A DNA stretch of 64,000 nt from CAVPLM01 sp963713545 (GCA_963713545.1 CAVQME010000010.1:372001-436000); one strand, 5' to 3'. Positions 9,075 through 17,768 are shown, counted from the stretch's first letter. Notes: generated from the letters alone by a model not told the origin. Numbers and translations: made by a program.

Positions 9075-9093
9075 CCCGCCCCTGATCGCGGGC
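9074..9093. terminator. Small hairpin between convergent genes
   Basis: GCCCGC (9074-9079) pairs with GCGGGC (9088-9093) across an 8-nt loop, in the 22-nt gap between the SLH gene and the convergent DUF3795 gene. There is no T-run, so intrinsic termination is only possible. Confidence 0.3.
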
Positions 9094-9096
9094 CGG

Positions 9097-9552
9097 TTAA
9101 TAGCGGGGAGAGCCCAAGGACTCCCGGTAGAACTGCTCCACGCCCACTTCGCGCATGCGGTCGTTCTTGCCGCGCCAGCGAGTCCCGAACTCCTCCGGAT
9201 AGCTGTTGCGTCCGCAGGGATACTCGTCGCACTGAAAGCAGTAATCGACGCCCTTCTCCTGGTAGCAGACGCGGGCGGCGCAGAAGGGCAAGGGACAACC
9301 GCCGGCCCGGCAGCCCGTGCAACCTGCTTCGGTGAAGAATTCGAGGACCTTGGCGAACGCCGCGTAGTCCTTAAGGACCGGGGCGCGCTCGATCACCTTG
9401 GGGGCCATGTTCTCGAAGCCCTCCAAAGATCCGGCAAGCTCCGTGGCCGACCGCTTGATCCGCCCCTTCTCGTAGCGGACGCACCGCTCACAGTCCAGTC
9501 CGCAGGGCGCTAGTCTCTCGAGGATCTCCTCATATGTGGGACCGGTCTCCAT
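9097..9552 (-). CDS. DUF3795 Cys-rich protein
   Basis: A 151-residue Cys-rich protein that matches the DUF3795 pattern: LAPCGLDCERCVRY at the N-terminus, GCTGCRAGGCPLPFCAARVC in the middle and DYCFQCDEYPCG near residue 110. Spaced Cys pairs suggest bound zinc or an Fe-S cluster, but the biochemical role of the family is unknown. It is common in anaerobic bacteria and archaea. The gene stands alone, convergent with the SLH gene. No regulatory site was recognised in the 165 nt upstream. Confidence 0.85.
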   Translation of the reverse strand: METGPTYEEILERLAPCGLDCERCVRYEKGRIKRSATELAGSLEGFENMAPKVIERAPVLKDYAAFAKVLEFFTEAGCTGCRAGGCPLPFCAARVCYQEKGVDYCFQCDEYPCGRNSYPEEFGTRWRGKNDRMREVGVEQFYRESLGSPRY

Positions 9553-9717
9553 GGCCCTCCGTCGATCGGGATACCGGCCTCATTCTACGCTCCGGCGACC
9601 CGATGTGGCGGGGCGCGGGGCCGGGCGCACTGGCTGCTTGTCGAACTGGGGCACGACGCGGTTAACTGCACTGCGGGGGCGGTGGCGGCTGGGCGCTCCG
9701 CGGCGTAGACTGCCGCC

Positions 9718-10215
9718 ATGAGCTCTCTCCCATTCACGATACGACCCGTCCAGGCTCAGGACCACGATTGGGTCCTCGGCCTGGTGCGCGAGTGGGGGGC
9801 CGACTTCGTGGTCTCCCGGGGCCGTCAGATCTTTGCCGCCCAGCTCCCGGGGTTCTGCGCGGTCGGGCCCGCGGGGGAAGGGCTCGGTCTCGCGACCTAC
9901 GAGGTCGCAGGAGCCGAGTGCCAACTGGTGACACTCCACGCCCTCCGACCCTACCAGGGCATCGGTACCGCCCTGACGGCCGCGGTGCGCGAGGTGGCGA
10001 CGGCGGCGAACTGCCGCCGCTTGTGGCTGATCACGACCAATGACAACCTCGACGCGCTTCGCTTCTATCAGCGGCGGGGCTTCGAGTTGGTCGCCGTCCA
10101 TCGCGACTTCCGCGAGGTCGCTCGGCGACTGAAGCCATCGATCCCCCTGGTAGGGAATTTCGGGATACCCATCCGCGACGAGATCGAGCTGGAGCTGCGT
10201 CTTGACCGGTCCTGA
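9718..10215 (+). CDS. GNAT-family N-acetyltransferase
   Basis: A 165-residue acetyltransferase. The acetyl-CoA loop is RPYQGIGTALTAAVREVA (Q/R-x-x-G-x-G/A variant) near residue 80, followed by LWLITTNDNLDALRFYQRRGFE, the canonical motif B with Asn and Tyr. The substrate is unknown. Its last 14 nt overlap the HAD phosphatase gene, suggesting coupled expression of the two. Confidence 0.88.
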   Translation: MSSLPFTIRPVQAQDHDWVLGLVREWGADFVVSRGRQIFAAQLPGFCAVGPAGEGLGLATYEVAGAECQLVTLHALRPYQGIGTALTAAVREVATAANCRRLWLITTNDNLDALRFYQRRGFELVAVHRDFREVARRLKPSIPLVGNFGIPIRDEIELELRLDRS

Positions 10216-10915
10216 GCCCGCTCGCGCCGCGCCCGCTCGCGCCGTGATCTTCGATCTGGACGGAGTGATCCTCGACTCCGAGCACGTCTGGGAGCAGGTG
10301 ATGCACGAGTTGTTCGCCATCTACGGCCTCCGGTTCGCCGACTTCGACCAGGATTCGTTCATGGGCGGGGATAACTCCCGGCAATGGGCCGAGTACCTCC
10401 GTCGCGTGGGCGGGATCCCCCTGACCGAGGACGAGATCCTCAAGTGGGTGACGGGCAGGCTGATCTTCTACTACACCCGGGCGCTGCCGCTGGTGCCCGG
10501 CGCCCTGGAGGCAGTGGCATGTCTCGCGGCGACATACCGTTTGGGACTGGCAAGCTCCTCGCCGAGGGAGATCATAGCGTTCGTGCTCGAGAGTTCAGGT
10601 TTGCAGCGGTTCTTCACCGCGTGGGCCTCGTCGGACGACGTACCCCGGGGCAAGCCGGCGCCGGATGTATACCAGAAGGCCTGCGGCTTGATCGAGACCG
10701 AACCGGCGTGCTGTGTGGCCGTGGAGGACTCGCGGGTGGGGATCCGAGCGGCCCGGTCGGCGGGGCTGAGGGTTATCGCCGTCCCCCACCCCTCCTTTCC
10801 GCTCGACGCAGCTTCCCTCGAGCTTGTCGACCTTACCGTCGCCTCGATCGGCGACCTGGATGTGGCCACAGTAGATTCCGTCTTCCGTTCCTGTCCGGAC
10901 CGACCGGTATGCTGA
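10202..10915 (+). CDS. HAD-superfamily phosphatase/phosphomutase (beta-PGM-like)
   Basis: A 237-residue HAD protein with all four motifs: FDLDGVILDSEHVW (nucleophile Asp and acid Asp), LASSSPRE (motif II Ser), the Lys in GKPAPDVYQKA, and VEDSRVGIRAA (metal Asp). The helical cap inserted after motif I places it with beta-phosphoglucomutase and phosphoglycolate/sugar phosphatases. The TTG start overlaps the upstream GNAT gene by 14 nt. About ten Ala/Pro/Arg residues precede the first strand, so a slightly later start is possible. Confidence 0.88.
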   Translation: MTGPEPARAAPARAVIFDLDGVILDSEHVWEQVMHELFAIYGLRFADFDQDSFMGGDNSRQWAEYLRRVGGIPLTEDEILKWVTGRLIFYYTRALPLVPGALEAVACLAATYRLGLASSSPREIIAFVLESSGLQRFFTAWASSDDVPRGKPAPDVYQKACGLIETEPACCVAVEDSRVGIRAARSAGLRVIAVPHPSFPLDAASLELVDLTVASIGDLDVATVDSVFRSCPDRPVC

Positions 10916-10919
10916 TCGC

Positions 10920-12458
10920 ATGAACGAAGACTGCAGCCAACGATCCATCCCCCGGCTTTCGAAGTCGCGATACACCAGCTTTCTCGCGTGTCCGCGACTG
11001 GGTTACTTGCGCGCATACCCGGCCAGGTTCGGCTCGCTCTGCTCCGAAGACCCGTCCCGGCAGTCCCTTTTCGACACCGGCACCATGGTCGGAGAGCTCG
11101 CTCGCGAGTATTACCCCGGTGGCCTGTTGATCACCGCGGACCACCTCCACATCCCCCAGGCAGTACGGCAGACCAAGGAGGCTCTGGCTGCTGGGCACAA
11201 CGTCCTCTACGAAGCCGCTTTCGAGCATCAAGGCATCCTCGTGCGAATCGATATCCTCAGGCGGCTGGCAGACGGGTCGTTCGAGCTCACCGAGGTCAAG
11301 TCAGGTACCAGAGTCGATCCCGTGAAGCACGTACCCGATGTGGCCGTGCAGCTGTTCGTGGCCGAACTGGCCGGGCTGAAGGTGTCGCGAGCCTCCCTCA
11401 TGCACCTCAATCGTGATTACCTCCACCAGGGAGGGCCGGACTACCCGGTTCACAAGCTCTTCGTCTCCGAGGACGTCACCCAGGCGGCGCGGCATCACAT
11501 CGCCACCCTGTTGCCCGTGGCACTCCGCGATATCGCCACGTGGCTCCACGGGGAGAATCCGCCGTTCGTCAACCTGCGCAACTCCTGCCGCGACTGCGAG
11601 TACTACGTGAGTTACTGCCGCCCCTGCGGTCCCGAATTCCCCGTGGGAGAGCTCGGCCCGGCCACGCAGGCGATCGCTCTGCTGGAAGCGGCCGGGGTCA
11701 CCGATCTGTGCGAACTGAGCCCCGAAAGCATCGAGTATGCGCGTCTGGCCGGACTACTACGGGTGAGCAACTTGGGCCCGCGCACCATGCGCATGCTGGA
11801 AGCCATACGCGAGGGGGAGTTGCGCGCCGACCCTGGGGCGGCGGAGACGCTCCGCGGACTCCCGTTGCCCCTGCACTTCCTCGACTTCGAGTCCTGGAAC
11901 CCGGCGCTACCCGTCTTCCCGGGCACGAGGCCTTATGAGCAGGTCCCGTTCCAGTGGTCCGACCATCGCCTATCGGCGGACGATGGCTGGGATCACTCCG
12001 CCTATCTCGCGGAGGGGCCCGAGGATCCAAGAACCGGGTTGGCAGTCGCGCTCGCGCGCCGGTTCGCCGACGAGGGCGCGGTCCTTGCCTACCACGCGCC
12101 CTTCGAGCGCGATAGGCTACGAGATCTCGCCTGCCTCTTGCCCCGCCTTGAAGGACCGCTCCTCGGTATCGCCGCGCGGCTGGTCGATCTCAAGACCCTA
12201 GTCGCCGACCATGTCTACCATCCCAGTTTCCACGGCAGCTTCTCGCTGAAGGCTGTGCTGCCTTCTCTCGTGCCGGGCTGCGGCTACGACGGGCTTGCCA
12301 TCAAGGACGGCGGCAGCGGCGCCCTGGCCTACCAGCAGCTCCGGCTCCTCCCCCCAGGCCCCGAGCGAGACCAACTGCGGGCCGATATGCTTGCCTACTG
12401 CGCCCAGGACACCTCGGGCATGGTAGAGATCTACACGATGCTATGCGAGTTGGCCTAG
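10920..12458 (+). CDS. DUF2779 protein (PD-(D/E)XK nuclease-like + Fe-S Cys cluster + RNase H-like)
   Basis: A 512-residue nuclease-like protein. The N-terminal half resembles Cas4/RecB-type PD-(D/E)XK nucleases: RLSKSRYTSFLACPRLGYL (Cys), VRIDILRRL and ELTEVKSGT (acidic residue plus E-x-K). Three further Cys occur in CRDCEYYVSYCRPC near 223-236, consistent with a 4Fe-4S site completed by the early Cys. The C-terminal DUF2779 part begins LHFLDFESWNP with the acidic residues of an exonuclease/RNase H fold. Such proteins are linked to DNA repair or processing, but no specific substrate is known. No cas genes or other defence genes are nearby. Confidence 0.85.
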   Translation: MNEDCSQRSIPRLSKSRYTSFLACPRLGYLRAYPARFGSLCSEDPSRQSLFDTGTMVGELAREYYPGGLLITADHLHIPQAVRQTKEALAAGHNVLYEAAFEHQGILVRIDILRRLADGSFELTEVKSGTRVDPVKHVPDVAVQLFVAELAGLKVSRASLMHLNRDYLHQGGPDYPVHKLFVSEDVTQAARHHIATLLPVALRDIATWLHGENPPFVNLRNSCRDCEYYVSYCRPCGPEFPVGELGPATQAIALLEAAGVTDLCELSPESIEYARLAGLLRVSNLGPRTMRMLEAIREGELRADPGAAETLRGLPLPLHFLDFESWNPALPVFPGTRPYEQVPFQWSDHRLSADDGWDHSAYLAEGPEDPRTGLAVALARRFADEGAVLAYHAPFERDRLRDLACLLPRLEGPLLGIAARLVDLKTLVADHVYHPSFHGSFSLKAVLPSLVPGCGYDGLAIKDGGSGALAYQQLRLLPPGPERDQLRADMLAYCAQDTSGMVEIYTMLCELA

Positions 12459-12459
12459 G

Positions 12460-13920
12460 CTAGCCGGCCGAAGGCTCCGAGTCTGTAGGGGCCTCAGTGC
12501 CCGTGGAGTCATCCACGTTGGCACGGTATTCCTCACCCGTGGGGACTTCCGATTCCACCTGAGCCGCCGCTCCGGCAGGAAGTCCCGATTCGCTCGGGAG
12601 CACCACCCCGGCGGGAGCCTCCGCTTCGATGGGAGGCGCCGCGCTCGCCGAGGGCTCCGGGGCAGCGCCCGTACCTCCACCTGTCACGGGAGCAACCTCG
12701 CCCGATGCGCCCGCGGGCTGTGCCTGCGCCTCTGCTTCCGTCCCCGCGACCGGCCACATCCCGGCGCCGGCCGCCGGTGGACTTCCCGTCGACGGGCCGT
12801 AGGGGGAAGGGTACTGTCCGCCCGGACCAGAAACGCCACCCGGACCGGAAACACCGCCCGAACCCGGAACGCCGCCGAGGCTCGTCGCCGCGGCCCACTC
12901 TGCCTGCTCCCGGGCGGCCGCCTCTCTTCTCCTGCGCCGCCTATCCCGCAGCCACACCCAGATAGCCACGTAGGTAGCTCCGAAACCGACCAGCCAGAGG
13001 ATCCCGATGATCACGATCCACGCCACCGGGATCCAGCGGGCGATGTTGATGATCACCAGCCCCAGCACGGCCGCCAGCATCACGGTCTCGCGCTTGTCTT
13101 CTTTCGCTCCCAGGATTAGCCGGCCCACCCATGCTCCCACCGCCACCAGGCCGAACAACGACATGATCGGGAGGGCTATCCCCAGCCACGGCACCACCAG
13201 GATGATCCCGATGACGGTTATGACCAACGCTATGGTGATGATGGGGACTGCAATGATCGCCCCGAGCGCTCCCCAGCCGAGCGAGGAGAAGAAGTGCCGC
13301 CCGACCCGATCGCGAACCACGGCGACCTGCCGGGGTGCGATGGCGGTCGCTATGACGGCCACGACGGCAAGGAAGACGGTGGACCAGATCCAGTTCAAGA
13401 TAGAGCCGGTGCGCCATGGCCGCAGGATCGGATCTGAGAACGTAGAGGCGGAGGTGTCGGAGACGCCTCCTCCAACGTCGACCGTCCGGCCGCGTACAGT
13501 AGCCCCGGGCTGGACCGTCACATCTCCGAACACCGAGACCACGGCCGCGTCGTCGCGGCCCACGCCGCTGCCGACACGGGCGCTCTCGGTGAGCACCAGA
13601 TCGCCGCCGACCACCACCACGACGTTCTTGACGCTCCCGCTTATCAGGGCGTCGCCGCCCACGACCACGACGTTGTCCCAAGTCTCGTCCGGTCCGACGG
13701 TCACGTCTTCGAAGACGGCTACCTTCTGATCGTTGGTCGTCGTATCCGCCCGAGCGACGTCGGTCGCGCCGGGGGCCAGCCAGCCAACCGCCGTGACCAT
13801 GAATACGAGAACGAGAAGGGCGAGGAGAGCGAAGCCTATCCCCGCCGTTCGCCGACGGGTGCCAGCAAATCGGCGCGGTGAGGGTCTTCTTCTATCCCGT
13901 CGGTGCTGGAGTGTGGTCAT
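12460..13920 (-). CDS. Bactofilin-like polymer-forming domain with transmembrane segments
   Basis: A 486-residue membrane protein. One hydrophobic segment lies at ~30-50. Residues ~65-165 are short beta repeats of the bactofilin/polymer-forming type (NVVVVGGDALISGSVKNVV, VVVVGGDLVLTESARVG, VVSVFGDVTVQPGATVRG). Four or five hydrophobic helices follow at ~172-335. A basic stretch (RDRRRRRREAAAR) leads into a ~140-residue Pro/Gly/Ala/Glu-rich tail. Bactofilins form filaments that scaffold cell-wall enzymes; the first segment and the later helices would place this beta domain on the outer face. Role unknown. Its stop is 1 nt from the convergent DUF2779 gene. Confidence 0.75.
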   Translation of the reverse strand: MTTLQHRRDRRRPSPRRFAGTRRRTAGIGFALLALLVLVFMVTAVGWLAPGATDVARADTTTNDQKVAVFEDVTVGPDETWDNVVVVGGDALISGSVKNVVVVVGGDLVLTESARVGSGVGRDDAAVVSVFGDVTVQPGATVRGRTVDVGGGVSDTSASTFSDPILRPWRTGSILNWIWSTVFLAVVAVIATAIAPRQVAVVRDRVGRHFFSSLGWGALGAIIAVPIITIALVITVIGIILVVPWLGIALPIMSLFGLVAVGAWVGRLILGAKEDKRETVMLAAVLGLVIINIARWIPVAWIVIIGILWLVGFGATYVAIWVWLRDRRRRRREAAAREQAEWAAATSLGGVPGSGGVSGPGGVSGPGGQYPSPYGPSTGSPPAAGAGMWPVAGTEAEAQAQPAGASGEVAPVTGGGTGAAPEPSASAAPPIEAEAPAGVVLPSESGLPAGAAAQVESEVPTGEEYRANVDDSTGTEAPTDSEPSAG

Positions 13921-13960
13921 CTCAACCTCCCGATCTCGTCTTCCCTACTGTAGTTCACCG

Positions 13961-13991
13961 CCTGCGCGATTCCCAGCGGAAGAAGCGCAGG
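13961..13991. other. Stem-loop in the 284-nt divergent gap 13921-14204
   Basis: CCTGCGC (13961-13967) is complementary to GCGCAGG (13985-13991) with a 17-nt loop. It lies in the leader side of the bactofilin-like gene. The rest of this gap holds an imperfect dyad TAGTTGTT-cc-AACGACTA near 14010 and no convincing gene. Confidence 0.3.
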
Positions 13992-14204
13992 CCGTTCGTG
14001 GCGGCGTCTGTAGTTGTTCCAACGACTATGATTGTTTCCATTACGTTCCATCCGAAACCCGATCTTGCATCCCGAAGCGGCCGGACCGTGTCTCTCAGAG
14101 CCATGAAGCCCGCGCGGGAGTGTGGTTCGACTTTGCCGCTCCTGGGAAAAGTAACCAACCGGGCCCGCCCCGGACCAGGATCCAAGGGTACAGGAGGATT
14201 GCTG

Positions 14205-14603
14205 ATGGAAACACCATACGGGCTTTCCGTGGACCTCGACCTGCCGTATGAGGAGGCTCTCACCCGCATCACCGAGGCTCTCAAGGCAGAGGGGTTCGGC
14301 GTGCTGACGACCATTGACGTCAAGGCCACCATGAAGGCCAAGCTCGACGCGGACTTCCGCAGCTACGTCATCCTCGGCGCCTGCAACCCACATCTCGCCC
14401 ATCGGGCTCTCTCCACCGAGTTGGAGTTGGGCCTCCTGTTGCCCTGCAACGTCATTGTCTATGAGCGGGACGGCGGCGGATCCACGGTGTCGGCCATGAA
14501 CGCGCTTGCGGCCATGAGCTTCACCGGCAACCCCGCGCTGGAACCGATCGCCCAGGAAGCCTCCGAGAGACTGCAGAGAGCCCTTTCAGCCGTAGCTTCG
14601 TAG
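14205..14603 (+). CDS. DUF302 domain protein
   Basis: A 132-residue DUF302 protein: LPYEEALTRITEALKAEGFG, TTIDVKATMKAKL, YVILGACNPHLAHRALS, LLLPCNVIVYE and the C-terminal ALAAMSFTGNPAL. DUF302 proteins are small alpha/beta proteins of unknown function, often associated with redox or metal stress. ATG 14205 is chosen because CAGGAGG lies 7 nt upstream and the DUF302 fold begins immediately; a longer in-frame reading to 13878 has no family similarity. Confidence 0.9.
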   Translation: METPYGLSVDLDLPYEEALTRITEALKAEGFGVLTTIDVKATMKAKLDADFRSYVILGACNPHLAHRALSTELELGLLLPCNVIVYERDGGGSTVSAMNALAAMSFTGNPALEPIAQEASERLQRALSAVAS

Positions 14604-14643
14604 CGAAACCGGAGAGGCCCCAGCCTCCGCGGGTCGCCCCCGT

Positions 14644-15132
14644 CTATGACTTCTGGATGGTCGCCTCTGCTTCCGGACCGACGAAAGCGATGTGTTTGCC
14701 CAACTCGATCGATGGCGGCGTGGGCAGGAACGAGTTCTGCGAGAAGAGGCCTCCCGCAAGCTCGTAGCCTTCCACAACCCCGGTTTGCTCGTCGAATCGG
14801 AAGTCCTCGATCTTCCCAAGCTCCTTGCCTTCCGTACTCTGGAGCCGAAGGCCACGGATGTGCAGATCTCGGTCGAGAACGACCCGGATCTCGGGCGCCT
14901 CGCTCGCTTTCACCACACTGTCAGCCGAATTCAGGATCACCGCGTCCGGCCCGATAGCCTGCAGGGCCGACCAGGGGGCCACCTTTGCCCCGTGGATGAG
15001 TCCCTCCGAGACGACAAAGCCGATGATCTGCTTGCCGGTGGGGTCGACCACCAGGTCCTTCACCTTGCCGATGTCCTCTCCCCCTTCACGACCCATCACC
15101 TTGCGTCCGATCACCTCAGTTGCTTTGACCAT
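14644..15132 (-). CDS. Tandem PRC-barrel domain protein
   Basis: A 162-residue protein with two PRC-barrel repeats: VIGRKVMGREGGEDIGKVKDLVVDP with GFVVSEGLIHG, then LRLQSTEGKELGKIEDFRFDE with GYELAGGLFS. PRC barrels occur in RNA-processing (RimM), photosynthetic and stress-related proteins; this stand-alone form has no assigned role. ATG 15132 has GGAGG at a 6-nt spacing, while the GTG one codon upstream would be only 3 nt from it. Convergent with DUF302. Confidence 0.82.
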   Translation of the reverse strand: MVKATEVIGRKVMGREGGEDIGKVKDLVVDPTGKQIIGFVVSEGLIHGAKVAPWSALQAIGPDAVILNSADSVVKASEAPEIRVVLDRDLHIRGLRLQSTEGKELGKIEDFRFDEQTGVVEGYELAGGLFSQNSFLPTPPSIELGKHIAFVGPEAEATIQKS

Positions 15133-15190
15133 CACGAACCTCCTGCAAGAAGGATGCGAGACCTGTGGGAAACGTAGCCGGGGGAGACGA

Positions 15191-15337
15191 TCAAGCGAAC
15201 ACCGGTGTCGGCAGGGAGCTGATTAGGTCGATGGTGCCCGTCAATTCGAGCACGAGGATCACCACTATCGCCAATACGATCAGGGCGACGACATTCCAGT
15301 AGACGCTTCGCTTGCTCCTTCCAAGGAACCGGGGCAT
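15191..15337 (-). CDS. 48-residue single-pass membrane protein
   Basis: Small coding region reading MPRFLGRSKRSVYWN, then a hydrophobic helix VVALIVLAIVVILVLELTG, then TIDLISSLPTPVFA and TGA. The basic N-terminus followed by one helix predicts N-in topology. A GGAGG ribosome site (minus strand, about 15346-15342) lies a few nt before the ATG. It sits 58 nt upstream of the PRC-barrel gene on the same strand, so the two may be co-expressed. No family was recognised. The site, helix and clean ORF support it, but it is short. Confidence 0.6.
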   Translation of the reverse strand: MPRFLGRSKRSVYWNVVALIVLAIVVILVLELTGTIDLISSLPTPVFA

Positions 15338-15407
15338 AAGTCGCCTCCGCGAAAAGCCGAGAAACGAGTGGTCGTGGCTCCTTTCTATTGTATATAAATC
15401 CCGCCCA

Positions 15408-15462
15408 TCGGGAACAGTCCCGAAGACCGCTTCCGCCGGCCCAAGCGACCGTCAAACGGTCG
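15408..15462 (+). promoter_or_regulatory. Two leader hairpins before yyaL
   Basis: TCGGGA/TCCCGA (15408-15413 and 15418-15423, 4-nt loop) and CGACCGT/ACGGTCG (15446-15452 and 15456-15462, 3-nt loop). The second ends exactly at the AAGGGAG ribosome site of yyaL. They could modulate translation. On the opposite strand an AT-rich block ATTTATATACAAT near 15385-15398 is a possible promoter for the small membrane-protein/PRC-barrel pair. Confidence 0.35.
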
Positions 15463-15477
15463 AAGGGAGATAGCTCG

Positions 15478-17562
15478 ATGCCCAACCTGCTAGGAAACGA
15501 GAGCAGCCCCTACCTGCTTCAGCACGCCACGAACCCCGTCGACTGGTATCCCTGGGGACCCGAGGCCCTCGCGCGGGCCCGCGATGAGGACAAGCCCATC
15601 TTCCTCAGCATCGGATACTCCTCGTGCCACTGGTGCCACGTTATGGAGCGGGAGTCCTTCACCGATGCCGCTACGGCCGCCTACCTCAACGAGCACTTCA
15701 TAAGCATCAAGGTCGATCGGGAAGAGCGGCCCGACCTGGACGCGATCTACATGAAGGCGGTGACCGCGTTGACCGGGCGCGGAGGCTGGCCGCTCAGCGC
15801 CTGGCTGACGCCGGTTGGGGTGCCCTTCTATGGAGGGACGTACTACCCCAATACGCCTCGGTTCGGAATGCCCTCCTTCCGTCAGGTCCTCGAGGCACTG
15901 GCGGAGATATGGGAGGAGCGCAGGGGAGAACTCGACCAGGCTGTGGAACGCATGCGGGCGCACCTCGACCAGGATGAGACCAGATCCCTGGCTTCGCTTC
16001 CGGCACGGCCCTACGGCGACACTACCTCCCGCGCGTTCACCGCCATCGAAGCTGCCTACGATCCCGTGAACGCGGGCTGGGGTGAGGCGCCCAAGTTCCC
16101 GCAGCCCCTCGTCCTCGACGCGCTGCTCGCCCGCGGCTTGGCAAGACCACAACCTGAACTTAAGCTTCAGGTCGAATCGACTCTCGACGCGATGGCTGCC
16201 GGCGGGATGTACGACCACCTGGGCGGAGGATTCCACCGCTACGCTACCGACGACGCCTGGCTCGTCCCGCATTTCGAGAAGACGCTCTACGACAACGCCC
16301 AACTCGCGCGCACGTATCTCCATGCCTGGCAGCTGACCGGACGTCCCCGTTATCGCACCGTTGTGGAGGAGACCCTCGAGTACCTGCTCCGGGACCTGCA
16401 CCATCCCAAGGGCGGGTTCTTCAGTGCCGAGGACGCGGACTTCGAAGGGCAAGAAGGCGCCTATTACGTATGGACGATCGGGCAACTGCGTGATGTCCTG
16501 ACCGCTGAAGAGACGGAACTCATGGTGGAGACGTACGGGGTAACGGCCCAGGGTCATCTGGATGGTTCGAGCATCCTCCACTTGGCCTGGGTCCCGGTCG
16601 AGGGCGACACAAGGCCGGCCGCGGGTCCGCCCGCCGAGGGTCCGCCGGCCGATGCCGAGTCGATCGAGAACGCACCGGCGCAAGCCCGGCTGGCGGCCGC
16701 CCGGGCGAAGCTGCTCGCCGCCCGCACCAAGCGGGGCCGGCCCCTACTGGACGACAAGATCCTCGCCGGCTGGAACGGCCTCGCGCTCGCCGCGCTGGCC
16801 GAGGCCGGCCGATCCCTACCTTCCGAGCGCTATCGCGAAGCCGCCGAGGCCACCGGAGGATTCCTGTTACACGAGTTCCTCCGACCCGATCACCGTCTCT
16901 ATCACACCTGGAAAGACGGGCGGCCTTCGGGCAACGGCTTTCTCGACGACTACGCCCTTCTGGTAGAGGGCCTCTTGGCTCTCTACCAGACGACCTTCGC
17001 TGAAGAGCATTTCGTCGCGGCCTGGCGCCTCACCGACTCGATGATCGAGCATTTTCGTCGCCCCGAGGGAGGCTTGTACGACACCAGCTCCGACCATGAG
17101 ACCCTCGTCACGAGGCCCCGGTCGCTCCAGGACTCCCCTACCCCCTCCGGGAACTCCATGGCAGCGACAGTCCTTCTCAAGATCGCCGCATTCACCGGGG
17201 AGAGCCGATACCGGGAGTTGGCGGAGGAGACCCTGGCTCCCATGGGCATACTCCTGGAACGCGCTTCGCTGGCCTTCGGCCAATGGCTGTCCGCCTATCA
17301 ACTGGCTGATACCGGGATCACCCAGATCGCCGTCGTGGGACGCGTCGACCATCCCCGGACCGAAGCGCTCATGAACGTCTGCAACAGGACCTTCCGGCCG
17401 GCGACGGTCGTGGCCGCTCGCCCACCGGCGGAAAGTTCGGTCATATCGCTGCTGGCCGAGCGAGAGCCGCCGACTGGGGCGGCGGCGGCAGCCTGGGTCT
17501 GCGCGCACTCCACCTGTGCGGCTCCTGCCACCGACCCGGAAGAGCTCGAGAGACTGCTGTAG
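15478..17562 (+). CDS. YyaL/SPATA20-type thioredoxin-domain protein (DUF255)
   Basis: A 694-residue protein of the highly conserved DUF255 family. It begins NLLGNESSPYLLQHATNPVDW and carries SSCHWCHVMERESF, the C-x-x-C of a thioredoxin-like domain (residues ~5-165). The remainder is an alpha/alpha barrel resembling N-acylglucosamine epimerases/glycosidases (GGMYDHLGGGFHRYATD, LYDNAQLARTYLHAW, DDYALLVEGLLAL). The molecular activity is not established. ATG 15478 follows AAGGGAG and starts at the conserved N-terminus. The stop is directly followed by the stem-loop repeat region. Confidence 0.92.
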   Translation: MPNLLGNESSPYLLQHATNPVDWYPWGPEALARARDEDKPIFLSIGYSSCHWCHVMERESFTDAATAAYLNEHFISIKVDREERPDLDAIYMKAVTALTGRGGWPLSAWLTPVGVPFYGGTYYPNTPRFGMPSFRQVLEALAEIWEERRGELDQAVERMRAHLDQDETRSLASLPARPYGDTTSRAFTAIEAAYDPVNAGWGEAPKFPQPLVLDALLARGLARPQPELKLQVESTLDAMAAGGMYDHLGGGFHRYATDDAWLVPHFEKTLYDNAQLARTYLHAWQLTGRPRYRTVVEETLEYLLRDLHHPKGGFFSAEDADFEGQEGAYYVWTIGQLRDVLTAEETELMVETYGVTAQGHLDGSSILHLAWVPVEGDTRPAAGPPAEGPPADAESIENAPAQARLAAARAKLLAARTKRGRPLLDDKILAGWNGLALAALAEAGRSLPSERYREAAEATGGFLLHEFLRPDHRLYHTWKDGRPSGNGFLDDYALLVEGLLALYQTTFAEEHFVAAWRLTDSMIEHFRRPEGGLYDTSSDHETLVTRPRSLQDSPTPSGNSMAATVLLKIAAFTGESRYRELAEETLAPMGILLERASLAFGQWLSAYQLADTGITQIAVVGRVDHPRTEALMNVCNRTFRPATVVAARPPAESSVISLLAEREPPTGAAAAAWVCAHSTCAAPATDPEELERLL

Positions 17563-17565
17563 ACG

Positions 17566-17673
17566 GGGGATACCCTATGGGGTCCCGCTCCGGCTGCGCT
17601 TGGGGACACCCTATAGGGTCCCGCTCCGGCTGCGCTGGTGCGACTCCTCCCCCGGAACCCCATAGGGTGTCCC
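17566..17673. repeat. Intergenic stem-loop repeat, copy 1 (tandem 36-nt units + inverted arm)
   Basis: Two direct 36-nt units (17566-17601 and 17602-17637) match at 33 of 36 positions. An inverted arm at 17655-17673 (GAACCCCATAGGGTGTCCC) can pair with the GGGACACCCTATRGGGT part of either unit. The intervening loop carries GCTGCGC and the core GGTGCGACTCCTC (17637-17649). That core recurs at 44826-44838, 44920-44932 and 45090-45102 (minus). The remaining gap to 17768 is G-rich with no gene. It lies between the convergent genes yyaL and iscU-like. Confidence 0.75.
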
Positions 17674-17768
17674 TGCATGAGGGGGCGGGGGCGGGGGCGC
17701 GGCCATCGCCCATCGCGTGGCGTCCCGCGCAACTGGGGCGAGGTCGAATGCCTCGCTCTGCGTGACCC

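Noticed and set aside
10920..12458. DUF2779 gene as part of a defence or CRISPR island
   Set aside because: The neighbours are GNAT, HAD and bactofilin-like genes; no restriction, toxin or cas gene is nearby.
12690..12890. Repeat-rich tail of the bactofilin-like gene as a separate low-complexity gene
   Set aside because: It is continuous in frame with the membrane protein and has no start signal of its own.
17566..17637. CRISPR-like tandem repeats
   Set aside because: Only two adjacent 36-nt units exist with no spacer between them, and there are no cas genes.
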